DNA of 64,000 bases from Streptomyces toxytricini (GTDB lineage Bacteria; Actinomycetota; Actinomycetes; Streptomycetales; Streptomycetaceae), in contig NZ_BMTY01000020.1 of the NCBI RefSeq assembly GCF_014649915.1, positions 80,068 to 144,067 of the forward strand. The letters are read 5' to 3'. Below, piece by piece: positions 26,253-37,790 of this stretch. Every line of letters begins with the position of its first letter. Within the stretch, counting starts at the first letter, position 1. Both the position numbers and the translations under genes were made by a program. The notes below the pieces were generated by a model that worked only from the letters and a program-made list of their open reading frames with translations, was not told the origin of the DNA and did no database searches.

Positions 26253-27005
26253 ATGTCCGGCCACTCTAAATGGGCTACGACGAAGCACAAGAAGGCCGTG
26301 ATCGATGCCAAGCGCGGCAAGCTCTTCGCGAAGCTGATCAAGAACATCGAGGTCGCGGCCCGCATGGGCGGCGCCGACCCCGAGGGCAACCCGACGCTCT
26401 TCGACGCCATCCAGAAGGCCAAGAAGCAGTCGGTCCCTAACAAGAACATCGACTCCGCGGTCAAGCGCGGCGGCGGCCTCGAAGCCGGCGGCGTGGACTA
26501 CGAGACGATCATGTACGAGGGCTACGGCCCCAACGGCGTCGCGGTGCTCATCGAGTGCCTCACCGACAACCGCAACCGCGCCGCCTCCGACGTCCGCGTC
26601 GCCATGACCCGCAACGGCGGCTCCATGGCCGACCCGGGCTCGGTCTCGTACCTGTTCAACCGCAAGGGCGTCATCATCCTGCCCAAGGGCGAACTGAGCG
26701 AGGACGACGTCCTCGGCGCGGTCCTCGACGCCGGCGCCGAAGAGGTCAACGACAACGGCGAGACGTTCGAGATCATCAGCGAGGCCACCGACCTGGTCGC
26801 GGTCCGCACCGCGCTCCAGGAGGCGGGCATCGACTACGACTCGGCCGACTCCAGCTTCGTCCCGACCATGCAGGTCGAGCTCGACGAAGAGGGCGCGCGC
26901 AAGATCTTCAAGCTGATCGACGCGCTGGAGGACAGCGACGACGTCCAGAACGTCTTCGCCAACTTCGACGTCTCGGACGAGGTCATGGAGAAGGTCGACG
27001 CCTGA
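26253..27005 (+). CDS. yebC: YebC/PmpR-family protein
   Basis: 250 aa, full family length, opening [25 protein letters not shown], with the three-domain YebC pattern to VMEKVDA. Members are described as DNA-binding regulators and, more recently, as translation factors relieving ribosome stalling at proline stretches. AGGAGA sits 8 bases upstream. It lies just before ruvCAB as in many actinobacteria; a terminator at 27035-27065 separates them. Confidence 0.95.
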   Translation: MSGHSKWATTKHKKAVIDAKRGKLFAKLIKNIEVAARMGGADPEGNPTLFDAIQKAKKQSVPNKNIDSAVKRGGGLEAGGVDYETIMYEGYGPNGVAVLIECLTDNRNRAASDVRVAMTRNGGSMADPGSVSYLFNRKGVIILPKGELSEDDVLGAVLDAGAEEVNDNGETFEIISEATDLVAVRTALQEAGIDYDSADSSFVPTMQVELDEEGARKIFKLIDALEDSDDVQNVFANFDVSDEVMEKVDA

Positions 27006-27034
27006 CCGGCGTCCACCTCCCACCGCAGGTGAGA

Positions 27035-27065
27035 CGGGCCGACGGGGACACACCCCGTCGGCCCG
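27035..27065 (+). terminator. Terminator after yebC
   Basis: Perfect 13-bp inverted repeat (27035-27047 with 27053-27065) with loop ACACA, just upstream of the ruvC promoter. Confidence 0.8.
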
Positions 27066-27070
27066 CCGCG

Positions 27071-27093
27071 TTGTCGGTGCCACCCGGTAGCCT
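27071..27093 (+). promoter_or_regulatory. DNA-damage (RecA-independent, PafBC-type) promoter of ruvCAB
   Basis: TTGTCGGTG (27071-27079), exactly 8 bases, then TAGCCT (27088-27093): a full match to the mycobacterial RecA-independent damage promoter consensus TTGTCRGTG-N8-TANNNT. The ruvC GTG lies 33 bases downstream. Confidence 0.75.
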
Positions 27094-27126
27094 GCACCGA
27101 CAGGTGGATCCGAGGAGGGGGGTGCG

Positions 27127-27657
27127 GTGCGCGTACTCGGTGTGGACCCGGGACTGACCCGCTGCGGCGTCGGCGTGGTCGAAGGCGTCGCCGGCCGGGC
27201 CCTGACCATGCGCGGGGTGGGCGTCGTCCGCACCCCGGCCGACGCGGAGCTCGGGGACCGGCTCGTCGCCGTCGAGCGCGGCATCGAGCAGTGGCTCGAC
27301 GAGCACCGGCCCGAAGTCGTCGCCGTCGAGCGGGTCTTCAGCCAGCACAACGTCAGCACGGTCATGGGCACCGCCCAGGCCAGCGCCGTCGCCATGCTCT
27401 GCGCGGCCCGCCGCGGCATACCGGTCGCCCTGCACACCCCCAGCGAGGTGAAGGCCGCCGTCACCGGATCCGGCCGGGCCGACAAGGCCCAGGTCGGCGC
27501 CATGGTCACCAGGCTGCTGCGGCTCGCCGCCCCGCCCAGGCCGGCCGACGCGGCGGACGCCCTCGCGCTCGCCATCTGCCACATCTGGCGGGCACCCGCC
27601 CAGAACCGCCTCCAGCAGGCGGTCGCCCTGCACACCCCGAAAGGCCGAACCCGATGA
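27127..27657 (+). CDS. ruvC: Holliday junction resolvase RuvC
   Basis: 176 aa RNase H-fold endonuclease that cuts Holliday junctions. D7 (VLGVDPGLT), the glutamate in VAVERVF (about 69), and the C-terminal [12 protein letters not shown] pair supply the four acidic metal ligands. GTG at 27127 follows a GGAGGGGGG ribosome-binding site. Overlaps ruvA by 4 bases (ATGA). Confidence 0.97.
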   Translation: MRVLGVDPGLTRCGVGVVEGVAGRALTMRGVGVVRTPADAELGDRLVAVERGIEQWLDEHRPEVVAVERVFSQHNVSTVMGTAQASAVAMLCAARRGIPVALHTPSEVKAAVTGSGRADKAQVGAMVTRLLRLAAPPRPADAADALALAICHIWRAPAQNRLQQAVALHTPKGRTR

Positions 27658-28283
27658 TCGCCTTCGTCAGCGGCCCGGTCGCCGCCCTCACCCCCACCCT
27701 CGCCGTCGTCGAGGTCGGGGGAGTGGGCATGGCCGTGCAGTGCACCCCGGGCACCATCGCCGGCCTGCGCATCGGGGAGCCCGCCCGCCTCGCCACCTCC
27801 CTGGTGGTCCGCGAGGACTCCCTCACCCTGTACGGCTTCGCCGACGACGACGAGAGGCAGGTCTTCGAACTCCTCCAGACCGCCAGCGGCGTCGGGCCGC
27901 GCCTCGCCCAGGCCATGCTCGGCGTCCACAGCCCCGACGCGCTGCGCCGCGCGGTCGAGTCCGGCGACGAGAAGGCCCTCACGGCCGTCCCCGGCATCGG
28001 CAAGAAGGGCGCCCAGAAGCTCCTCCTCGAACTCAAGGGCAAGCTCGGCGCCCCCGCCGGCACCGGGGCCCTCGTCGGCGCCCAGCGCGCCGCCGCCGGC
28101 CCCGCCCCCTGGACCGAGCAGCTCTCCGCCGCGCTCATGGGGCTGGGCTACGCCCCGCGCGAGGCCGAGGAGGCGGTCGCCGCCGTCACCCCGCAGGCCG
28201 AGGCCGCCATCGCCGAGAACGGCTCCGCGCCCGTCCCGCAGCTGCTGCGCGCCGCCCTGCAGTCCCTCAACCGCGCGCGCTGA
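27654..28283 (+). CDS. ruvA: Holliday junction DNA helicase subunit RuvA
   Basis: 209 aa. N-terminal OB domain ([22 protein letters not shown]), two helix-hairpin-helix motifs ([36 protein letters not shown]), then a flexible linker and the C-terminal domain III ([15 protein letters not shown]) that contacts RuvB. Overlaps ruvC by ATGA. Confidence 0.96.
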   Translation: MIAFVSGPVAALTPTLAVVEVGGVGMAVQCTPGTIAGLRIGEPARLATSLVVREDSLTLYGFADDDERQVFELLQTASGVGPRLAQAMLGVHSPDALRRAVESGDEKALTAVPGIGKKGAQKLLLELKGKLGAPAGTGALVGAQRAAAGPAPWTEQLSAALMGLGYAPREAEEAVAAVTPQAEAAIAENGSAPVPQLLRAALQSLNRAR

Positions 28284-28326
28284 CCGGCCGCAGCCCCCGT
28301 ACGAACCGAGAAGGCAGACTGACACC

Positions 28327-29385
28327 GTGAACTGGGACGACGAGACCGACCGCATTGTCGCGCCGGCTGCGGACGGCGAGGACACCGCCGTCGAGGCGGC
28401 CCTGCGGCCGAAGGACCTCGGCGAGTTCGTGGGCCAGGAGAAGGTCCGCCAGCAGCTGGACCTCGTCCTGAAGGCGGCCAGGCAGCGCGGGGCCACCGCC
28501 GACCACGTGCTGCTCTCGGGCGCCCCCGGCCTCGGCAAGACCACCCTCTCGATGATCATCGCGGCGGAGATGGGCGCCCCGATTCGGATCACCTCCGGCC
28601 CGGCCATCCAGCATGCCGGCGACCTCGCCGCGATCCTCTCCTCCCTCCAGGAGGGCGAGGTCCTCTTCCTCGACGAGATCCACCGCATGTCCCGGCCCGC
28701 CGAGGAGATGCTCTACATGGCCATGGAGGACTTCCGCGTCGACGTCATCGTCGGCAAGGGCCCCGGCGCCACCGCGATCCCCCTGGAGCTGCCCCCCTTC
28801 ACCCTCGTCGGGGCGACCACCCGGGCAGGCCTCCTCCCGCCGCCGCTGCGCGACCGCTTCGGCTTCACCGGGCACATGGAGTTCTACGCCCCCGGGGAGC
28901 TCGAAAGGGTCATCCGCCGCTCCGCCGGACTCCTCGACGTCGAGATCGACCCGGCCGGCGCCGCCGAGATCGCGGGCCGCTCCCGCGGCACCCCCCGCAT
29001 CGCGAACCGACTGCTGCGCCGCGTCCGCGACTACGCCCAGGTCCGGGCCGACGGGGTGATCACGCGCGAGGTGGCCGCCACCGCCCTGCAGGTGTACGAG
29101 GTCGACGGGCGCGGCCTGGACCGGCTCGACCGGGCCGTGCTGGAGGCCCTGCTGAAGCTGTTCGGCGGCGGTCCCGTCGGCCTGTCCACCCTCGCCGTCG
29201 CCGTCGGCGAGGAGCGCGAGACCGTCGAGGAGGTCGCCGAGCCGTTCCTCGTCCGCGAGGGCCTCCTCGCGCGCACCCCCCGCGGCCGGGTCGCGACCCC
29301 CGCCGCATGGGCTCACCTGGGACTTGTCCCGCCGCAGCAGGGCGTGACCGGATCGGCGGGGCAGCAGGGCCTGTTCGGAGTGTGA
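28327..29385 (+). CDS. ruvB: Holliday junction branch migration ATPase RuvB
   Basis: 352 aa AAA+ motor. Walker [10 protein letters not shown] (about 62), Walker B LFLDEIHR (about 113), sensor 1 GATTRAG, and the C-terminal winged helix with [13 protein letters not shown] and RTPRGRVAT. It drives branch migration with RuvA. GTG start 43 bases after ruvA. Confidence 0.98.
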   Translation: MNWDDETDRIVAPAADGEDTAVEAALRPKDLGEFVGQEKVRQQLDLVLKAARQRGATADHVLLSGAPGLGKTTLSMIIAAEMGAPIRITSGPAIQHAGDLAAILSSLQEGEVLFLDEIHRMSRPAEEMLYMAMEDFRVDVIVGKGPGATAIPLELPPFTLVGATTRAGLLPPPLRDRFGFTGHMEFYAPGELERVIRRSAGLLDVEIDPAGAAEIAGRSRGTPRIANRLLRRVRDYAQVRADGVITREVAATALQVYEVDGRGLDRLDRAVLEALLKLFGGGPVGLSTLAVAVGEERETVEEVAEPFLVREGLLARTPRGRVATPAAWAHLGLVPPQQGVTGSAGQQGLFGV

Positions 29386-29432
29386 CGGCGCGGAGGTTGG
29401 CCCGGCCGGGAACTGCGGTGCCATGCTGGGCG

Positions 29433-29462
29433 TTGTTCCATCGGTGCGGACTCGCCTAGACT
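29433..29462 (+). promoter_or_regulatory. Promoter of the yajC-sec operon
   Basis: TTGTTC (29433-29438), 18-base spacer, TAGACT (29457-29462). Predicted start near 29469, which would place a 7-8 bp hairpin (29471-29489) at the very 5' end of an 81-base leader. Confidence 0.55.
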
Positions 29463-29549
29463 CCGCCGATGCCGACCCTTCGGGTCGGCGTGCCCACCCC
29501 CGTAGAAAAAGGCCGTCTCCCGAGCGGTCGTGCGAAGGATCTCCGTCCC

Positions 29550-30020
29550 GTGAATCTCGTGACCCTCCTCCCGTTCATTGTGCTCATCGGGGCGATGTTC
29601 CTGATGACGCGCTCCGCGAAGAAGAAGCAGCAGCAGGCCGCGCAGATGCGCGACACCATGACGCCCGGCACCGGCATCCGCACCATCGGCGGCATGTACG
29701 CCACGGTCAAGGAGCTCGGCGACGACACCGTCACCCTCGAGGTGGCCCCCGGCGTCCACGCGATCTACGCGAAGATGGCCATCGCGGCGGTTCTGGAGGA
29801 CGACGAGTACAACCGCATCGTCCACGGCACCGCGGCCCCGGCCGACGCGGACTCGCCCGTCGTCCCCGACGACATCTCGTCCCTGACCCGGGACGGGGCC
29901 GAGGCCCCGGAGGCCGGCCAGGCCGAGAAGGCCGACAAGGATGCCGCCGAGGAGCCCAAGCTCGACCTGGGCAAGAAGGACGCCGACGGCAAGGGCGACG
30001 GCGAGGGCGGCGCGAAGTAA
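29550..30020 (+). CDS. yajC: Preprotein translocase subunit YajC
   Basis: 156 aa. One N-terminal membrane helix (about 3-20), then the YajC core: RSAKKKQQQAAQMRDTMTPGTGIRTIGGMYATV and DTVTLEVAPGVHAIYAKMAI. The C-terminal 60 residues are acidic and disordered, longer than in E. coli YajC (110 aa). GTG at 29550 is preferred, with GAAGGA at 29534-29539; the frame is open further upstream but reads through the leader hairpin. Forms SecDF-YajC with the following genes. Confidence 0.92.
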   Translation: MNLVTLLPFIVLIGAMFLMTRSAKKKQQQAAQMRDTMTPGTGIRTIGGMYATVKELGDDTVTLEVAPGVHAIYAKMAIAAVLEDDEYNRIVHGTAAPADADSPVVPDDISSLTRDGAEAPEAGQAEKADKDAAEEPKLDLGKKDADGKGDGEGGAK

Positions 30021-30035
30021 CGCGCGGCCGGGACC

Positions 30036-30070
30036 GCGGGACCGCCCGACCGGCGGCCGCGCGGTCCCGC
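30036..30070 (+). terminator. Hairpin between yajC and secD
   Basis: GCGGGACCGC (30036-30045) pairs with GCGGTCCCGC (30061-30070), followed by TTGTG. It may be an attenuator rather than a full terminator, since secD follows by 100 bases on the same strand. Confidence 0.45.
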
Positions 30071-30170
30071 TTGTGACACTTCTGCGGGGGGCAGGGGTCC
30101 CCACCACACATTTCGTGGCCGTCCGCGCGCTGACCCGGCGCGGGACGGTTGGACAGGGAGATACGACAAG

Positions 30171-31952
30171 GTGGCAGCACCGAAGAAGGGCCGGCGGCCC
30201 ACGGGGGCGCAGGGGAGGCCGGGGCGCGCCCTGGCGGTCATCCTGATCGCGATGGTGGCGCTCACCGCGGGGATGTTCCTCACGAAGCAGACGACGCCCC
30301 GGCTCGGCATCGACCTCGCGGGCGGCACGAGCATCACGCTCAAGGCCAAGAGCGAGCCGGGCAAGCCGGACGCGATCAACGAGACCAACATGAACACGGC
30401 GGTCGGCATCATCGAGCGCCGCGTCAACGGTCTCGGCGTCTCGGAGGCCGAGGTCCAGACCCAGGGCCGCGACCACATCATCGTGAACATCCCCAAGGGG
30501 ACGAACGAGAAGCAGGCCCGCGAGCAGGTCGGCACCACCGCCCAGCTCTACTTCCGACCGGTCCTGGCGTTCGCCGACGGCGCCCCGGCGGCGCCCGAGA
30601 CCGCGCCGAGCCCGTCCGCCAGCCCCTCCGGCGCCCCCAAGGCCGAGGGCAGCTCCAAGCCCAGCGCGTCGGCCACCCCGTCGTCCAGCGCCACTTCCCA
30701 GGGCCGTGCGCTCAGCGAGGCCCTCAAGGCCCCCGCCGCTACGGCCTCTCCCTCGCCCTCGGCGAGCGAGTCGAAGAAGGCAGACGACAACAAGGCCGCC
30801 CCGTCCCCCGCCCCGACCCCGTCGGGCGCGGACGCGGCCGTGGCGGGCCTCCAGGCCAAGTTCGCCGCCCTGGACTGCACCGACGAGGCGCAGCGCGCCA
30901 CCGCCGGCAAGGAGGCCAAGCCCGAGGAGCCGACGGTGGCCTGCGGCCAGCGCGGCGACGCCTGGGGCAAGTGGATCCTCGGCCCGGCGGGTGTCGCCGG
31001 TACGGACGTCAAGGACGCCAAGGGCGTCGTCGACCCGCAGCGCGGCATGTGGATCGTCACGATGGAGTTCACCGACAAGGGCGCCGACAAGTTCGCCAAG
31101 ATCACCGGTGAGCTCGCCACCAAGCAGGCACCGCAGAACCAGTTCGCGATCGTGCTCGACGGCCAGGTCATCTCCGACCCGTCCGTCAGCCAGGCGCTGA
31201 CCGGCGGCAACGCCGAGATCTCCGGCGGCTTCACCCAGCAGTCCGCGCAGGACCTGGGCAACATGCTCTCCTACGGCGCCCTGCCGCTGTCCTTCCAGGA
31301 GGACAGCGTCACCACCGTCACCGCCGCGCTCGGCGGCGAGCAGCTGAAGGCCGGCCTCATCGCCGGCGCCATCGGCCTGTTCCTCGTGGTCGTCTACCTG
31401 CTCGTGTACTACCGGGGCCTGTCCCTGATCGCCATCGTCAGCCTGCTGGTCTCCGCGATCCTCACGTACACGCTCATGGCGCTGCTCGGCAAGGCGATCG
31501 GCTTCGCGCTGAACCTGCCGGCCGTCTGCGGTGCCATCGTCGCGATCGGCATCACCGCGGACTCGTTCATCGTGTACTTCGAGCGCATCCGCGACGAGAT
31601 CCGCGAGGGCCGCACCCTGCGACCCGCCGTGGAGCGGGCCTGGCCGCGCGCCCGGCGCACCATCCTGGTGTCCGACTTCGTGTCGTTCCTGGCCGCCGCG
31701 GTGCTGTTCGTCGTCACCGTCGGCAAGGTGCAGGGCTTCGCCTTCACGCTCGGCCTGACCACCCTGCTCGACGTGGTCGTGGTGTTCCTCTTCACCAAGC
31801 CGATCATGACGCTGCTGGCCCGTACGAAGTTCTTCTCCAGCGGTCACCCCTGGTCCGGACTCGACCCGAAGCGGCTCGGCGCCAAGCCGCCGCTGCGCCG
31901 GTCCCGCCGCACCGGCCCCGTCACCGCTCCCGTCGACGCAAAGGAGGCGTGA
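30171..31952 (+). CDS. secD: Protein translocase subunit SecD
   Basis: 593 aa RND-family component that uses the proton gradient to finish Sec export. First helix about 21-41, then RLGIDLAGGTSITLK opening the periplasmic P1 domain, and the C-terminal six-helix membrane domain with AIVAIGITADSFIVYFERIRDE. Residues about 138-225 are an insertion of Ser, Pro, Ala and Lys that looks disordered, enlarging P1 relative to E. coli SecD. GTG at 30171. secF begins 3 bases after the stop. Confidence 0.95.
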   Translation: MAAPKKGRRPTGAQGRPGRALAVILIAMVALTAGMFLTKQTTPRLGIDLAGGTSITLKAKSEPGKPDAINETNMNTAVGIIERRVNGLGVSEAEVQTQGRDHIIVNIPKGTNEKQAREQVGTTAQLYFRPVLAFADGAPAAPETAPSPSASPSGAPKAEGSSKPSASATPSSSATSQGRALSEALKAPAATASPSPSASESKKADDNKAAPSPAPTPSGADAAVAGLQAKFAALDCTDEAQRATAGKEAKPEEPTVACGQRGDAWGKWILGPAGVAGTDVKDAKGVVDPQRGMWIVTMEFTDKGADKFAKITGELATKQAPQNQFAIVLDGQVISDPSVSQALTGGNAEISGGFTQQSAQDLGNMLSYGALPLSFQEDSVTTVTAALGGEQLKAGLIAGAIGLFLVVVYLLVYYRGLSLIAIVSLLVSAILTYTLMALLGKAIGFALNLPAVCGAIVAIGITADSFIVYFERIRDEIREGRTLRPAVERAWPRARRTILVSDFVSFLAAAVLFVVTVGKVQGFAFTLGLTTLLDVVVVFLFTKPIMTLLARTKFFSSGHPWSGLDPKRLGAKPPLRRSRRTGPVTAPVDAKEA

Positions 31953-31955
31953 GAG

Positions 31956-33017
31956 ATGTCGAAGCTGGGAGATCTCGGCGCCAAGCTGTACCGCGGCGAG
32001 GTCGGGTACGACTTCGTCGGCAAGCGCTTCGTCTGGTACGGCGTTTCCATCCTGATCACCATCACGGCGATCGTGGCCCTGGCCGTCCAGGGCCTCAACA
32101 TGGGCATCGAGTTCAAGGGCGGTGCCGTCTTCACGACCGGCAAGACCACCGTCTCCGACACCAAGGCCCGTGAGCTCGCCAAGGAGGCCTCCGGCCACGA
32201 GGCGATCGTCCAGAAGCTCGGCAACGGCACGCTGCGCATCCAGATCGCCAGCCTGGACACCGACTCCGCGGCCGACGTCAAGAAGGAGCTGGCGACCGGC
32301 CTGAAGATGCCGGAGCAGGACATCAACGCGGACCTGGTCGGCCCGAGCTGGGGCGAGCAGATCGCGAACAAGGCCTGGACCGGCCTCGGCGTCTTCATGA
32401 TCCTCGTGGTGATCTACCTCGCCATCGCCTTCGAGTGGCGGATGGCGGTCGCCGCGCTGATCGCCCTGGTCCACGACCTCACCATCACCGTCGGCATCTA
32501 CGCGCTCGTCGGCTTCGAGGTCACCCCGGGCACCGTGATCGGCCTGCTGACCATCCTCGGCTACTCCCTCTACGACACCGTCGTCGTCTTCGACGGCCTG
32601 AAGGAGAGCTCGAAGGACATCACCAAGCAGACCCGCTACACCTACGCCGAGGTCGCCAACCGCAGCATCAACGGCACCCTGGTCCGCTCCATCAACACCA
32701 CGGTCGTCGCACTGCTGCCGGTCGCCGGCCTGCTGTTCATCGGCGGCGGCTTCCTGGGCGCCGGCATGCTGAACGACATCTCGCTGTCGCTGTTCGTCGG
32801 CCTCGCGGCCGGCGCGTACTCCTCGATCTTCATCGCGACCCCGCTGGTCGTCGACCTCAAGGAGCGCGAGCCGGCGATCAAGGCGCTGCGCAAGCGGGTC
32901 CTCGCCAAGCGGGCCGCGGGCGCGGCCAAGGGCGGCTCCGCCGAGGACGAGCAGGCGTACGGCTCCGACGAGGCCCCGCAGATCGTGGCGCAGGGCCGGG
33001 CGGAGCGGCGCCGGTGA
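31956..33017 (+). CDS. secF: Protein translocase subunit SecF
   Basis: 353 aa, six membrane helices. GIEFKGGAVF marks the start of the SecF periplasmic domain, and TILGYSLYDTVVVFDGLKE with NRSINGTLVRSINTT carry the family's membrane-embedded signature. The C-terminus is a charged cytoplasmic tail. Overlaps apt by 4 bases (GTGA). Confidence 0.96.
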   Translation: MSKLGDLGAKLYRGEVGYDFVGKRFVWYGVSILITITAIVALAVQGLNMGIEFKGGAVFTTGKTTVSDTKARELAKEASGHEAIVQKLGNGTLRIQIASLDTDSAADVKKELATGLKMPEQDINADLVGPSWGEQIANKAWTGLGVFMILVVIYLAIAFEWRMAVAALIALVHDLTITVGIYALVGFEVTPGTVIGLLTILGYSLYDTVVVFDGLKESSKDITKQTRYTYAEVANRSINGTLVRSINTTVVALLPVAGLLFIGGGFLGAGMLNDISLSLFVGLAAGAYSSIFIATPLVVDLKEREPAIKALRKRVLAKRAAGAAKGGSAEDEQAYGSDEAPQIVAQGRAERRR

Positions 33018-33565
33018 GCCCGGCGGCGCCCGAGGTCCGCGAGCTGCTGCTCGCCCGGATCAAGGACATCCCGGACTACCCGAAGCCGGGCGTGGTATTC
33101 AAGGACATCACGCCGCTGCTGGCCGACCCGCAGGCGTTCGCCGCGCTGACGGACACCCTCGCGGGCCTCGCCGCCCGCTACGGCGCCACGAAGATCGTCG
33201 GCCTGGAGGCGCGCGGCTTCATCCTCGCGGCCCCCGTCGCCGTGCAGGCGGGCGTCGGCTTCGTCCCGGTCCGCAAGGCCGGCAAGCTGCCGGGCGCGAC
33301 GCTGGCACAGGCGTACGAGCTGGAATACGGCACCGCGGAGATCGAGGTGCACGCCGAGGACCTGAAGCCCGGCGACCGGGTCATGGTCATCGACGATGTC
33401 CTGGCCACCGGCGGCACCGCCGAGGCCTCGCTGTCGCTGATCCGCCGGGCCGGCGCCGACGTCGCCGGTGTGGCGGTGCTCATGGAGCTGTCCTTCCTGC
33501 CCGGCCGCGCGCGGCTGGCGGAGGGCCTGGCCGGCGCACCGCTGGACGCGCTGATCACCGTCTGA
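33014..33565 (+). CDS. apt: Adenine phosphoribosyltransferase
   Basis: 183 aa. PRPP-binding motif VMVIDDVLATGGTAEA (about 121-136), GLEARGFILAAPVA and FVPVRKAGKLPG are the Apt signatures. It salvages adenine to AMP with PRPP. GTG at 33014 overlaps the secF stop. The apt-relA neighbourhood is conserved in actinobacteria. Confidence 0.97.
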   Translation: MSPAAPEVRELLLARIKDIPDYPKPGVVFKDITPLLADPQAFAALTDTLAGLAARYGATKIVGLEARGFILAAPVAVQAGVGFVPVRKAGKLPGATLAQAYELEYGTAEIEVHAEDLKPGDRVMVIDDVLATGGTAEASLSLIRRAGADVAGVAVLMELSFLPGRARLAEGLAGAPLDALITV

Positions 33566-33591
33566 CGGGCGCAGTACGCCCCCGGCCCGCC

Positions 33592-33633
33592 GAGCGGCGG
33601 GTTTCCCGGACCTCCCCGGGGAACCCGCCGCTC
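33592..33633 (+). terminator. Terminator after apt
   Basis: GAGCGGCGGGTT (33592-33603) pairs with AACCCGCCGCTC (33622-33633), with an inner CCCGG/CCGGG tier. Confidence 0.75.
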
Positions 33634-33812
33634 CGCCGTTTCCGGGCGGCTCCGCCCCGGGCAGGGGGTCCGCCGTACAGACCGGGGAAGGGCCGGGGAA
33701 CGGCCCGGGGAACGGGCCGGCGGAACCCTCGCTACCATTGGTTATCCGGACCTGACCGGGGCACCGGATCCTCCCCCGGACTCCGCCCGGGGGGACGCCC
33801 AGAGGAGCGCTC

Positions 33813-36260
<2,448 letters not shown>

Positions 36261-36290
36261 ACCCGGCCGGCGGGAGAGCCCCGGACACAC

Positions 36291-36327
36291 GGAGGGCCCC
36301 GGTACGCGCCGCGTACCGGGGCCCTCC
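36291..36327. terminator. Bidirectional terminator between relA and the DUF349 gene
   Basis: Perfect 17-bp inverted repeat (36291-36307 with 36311-36327) and a 3-base loop between convergent genes. Confidence 0.85.
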
Positions 36328-36370
36328 CGCCGTTCCGGCCGGGGCCGAAGGCCCCTGGGCCCGGCAGGCC

Positions 36371-37600
36371 TCAGCCGCCGAACTCCTCCAGGCCCTTCAG
36401 CGCCTGGTCCAGCAGCGCCTGGCGGCCCTCCAGCTCACGCGCAAGCTTGTCGGCCTTCGCGTTGTTGCCCGCCGCACGCGCCGCGTCGACCTCCGCGCGC
36501 AGCTTGTCGACCGCCGCCTGGAGCTGGCCCGTCAGGCCGGCCGCACGGGCCCGCGCCTCCGGGTTCGTCCGGCGCCACTCGCCCTCCTCGGCCTCCTGGA
36601 TCGCCCGCTCGACGGCGTGCATGCGGCCCTCGACCTTGGCCCGGGCGTCCCGCGGCACGTGGCCGATGGCCTCCCAGCGCTCGTTGACCGACCGGAACGC
36701 GGCCCGGGCCGCCTTCAGGTCCGTCACCGGGACGAGCTTCTCGGCCTCCTCGGCCAGCTCCTCCTTCAGCTTGAGGTTCTCCACCTGCTCGGCGTCGCGC
36801 TCGGCGAACACCTCGCTGCGCGCCGCGAAGAAGACGTCCTGCGCACCGCGGAAACGGTTCCACAGGTCGTCCTCGGCCTCGCGCTGCGCCCGGCCCGCCG
36901 CCTTCCAGTCGGCCATCAGCTCCCGGTACCGCGCGGCCGTCGGACCCCAGTCCGTCGACCCCGACAGCGCCTCCGCCTCGGCGACCAGCCTCTCCTTCAC
37001 CTTGCGGGCGTCCTCGCGCTGCGCGTCCAGCGCGGCGAAGTGCGCCTTGCGGCGCTTGGAGAAGGCGGAGCGGGCGTGCGAGAAGCGGTGCCACAGCTCG
37101 TCGTCCGACTTGCGGTCCAGCCGCGGCAGGCCCTTCCAGGTGTCCACCAGGGCGCGGAGCCGCTCGCCCGCCGAACGCCACTGGTCGCTCTGCGCCAGCT
37201 CCTCGGCTTCGGCCACCAGGGCCTCCTTGGCCGTGCGGGCCTCGTCCGCCTGCTTGGCCTTCTGCGCCCGGCGCTCCTCGCGCCGCGCCTCGACCGTCGC
37301 GACCAGCTTGTCCAGCCGGACGCGCAGCGCGTCCAGGTCGCCGACGGCGTGGTGCTCGTCGACCTGCGTGCGCAGGTGGTCGATCGCCGTCTGCGCGTCC
37401 TTGGCGGACAGATCGGTGGTCCGCACCCGCCGCTCGAGGAGGCCGATCTCGACCACCAGGCCCTCGTACTTGCGCTCGAAGTAGGCCAGGGCCTCCTCGG
37501 GGGTGCCCGCCTGCCACGAGCCGACGACCTTCTCCCCCTCGGCAGTACGCACGTACACGGTGCCCGTCTCGTCGACGCGGCCCCACGGGTCGCTGCTCAC
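36371..37600 (-). CDS. DUF349-repeat coiled-coil protein
   Basis: 409 aa, largely alpha-helical and highly charged. It has repeated DUF349 units recognisable by the recurring WK/WR ... LWxRF pattern (about DDELWHRFSHARSAFSKRR, EDDLWNRFRGAQDVFFAAR, and a third at RWEAIGHVPRDARAKVEGRM). The N-terminus (SDPWGRVDETGTVYVRTAEGEKVVGSW) is a small conserved module. No membrane segment. Such proteins are RNA/ribosome- or envelope-linked in other bacteria but unproven here. GTG at 37600 has GGAGGAGG upstream. Confidence 0.88.
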   Translation of the reverse strand: MSSDPWGRVDETGTVYVRTAEGEKVVGSWQAGTPEEALAYFERKYEGLVVEIGLLERRVRTTDLSAKDAQTAIDHLRTQVDEHHAVGDLDALRVRLDKLVATVEARREERRAQKAKQADEARTAKEALVAEAEELAQSDQWRSAGERLRALVDTWKGLPRLDRKSDDELWHRFSHARSAFSKRRKAHFAALDAQREDARKVKERLVAEAEALSGSTDWGPTAARYRELMADWKAAGRAQREAEDDLWNRFRGAQDVFFAARSEVFAERDAEQVENLKLKEELAEEAEKLVPVTDLKAARAAFRSVNERWEAIGHVPRDARAKVEGRMHAVERAIQEAEEGEWRRTNPEARARAAGLTGQLQAAVDKLRAEVDAARAAGNNAKADKLARELEGRQALLDQALKGLEEFGG

Positions 37601-37790
37601 AGCGCCTCCTCCACCTGATGCCTGCAAAGGGGGTCGCCCCCTGGGCATCGTCCACAGTTTCCTCGGGCGGGCAGCACCCGCCCTGCACAACGCCAACATA
37701 GGCGACCGCCGGGCCGGCTGTCCGCATCCCGCACGACGCAATATCGCCGCACGGGCGCGGGGCCGGCCGGACGCGGCGCCGCCGCCCCCG

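Noticed and set aside
29313-32474. Long antisense reading frame of about 1050 codons opposite ruvB-yajC-secD-secF
   Set aside because: High GC content leaves one antisense frame nearly free of stops. The plus-strand proteins have full-length, conserved motifs, and the antisense product has no recognisable domain.
33722-33743. SigmaR-like promoter upstream of relA (GGAAC ... GTT)
   Set aside because: The spacing is 14 bases rather than the 18-19 needed, so I do not call it. Other relA promoter elements such as TACCAT (33733) remain possible.
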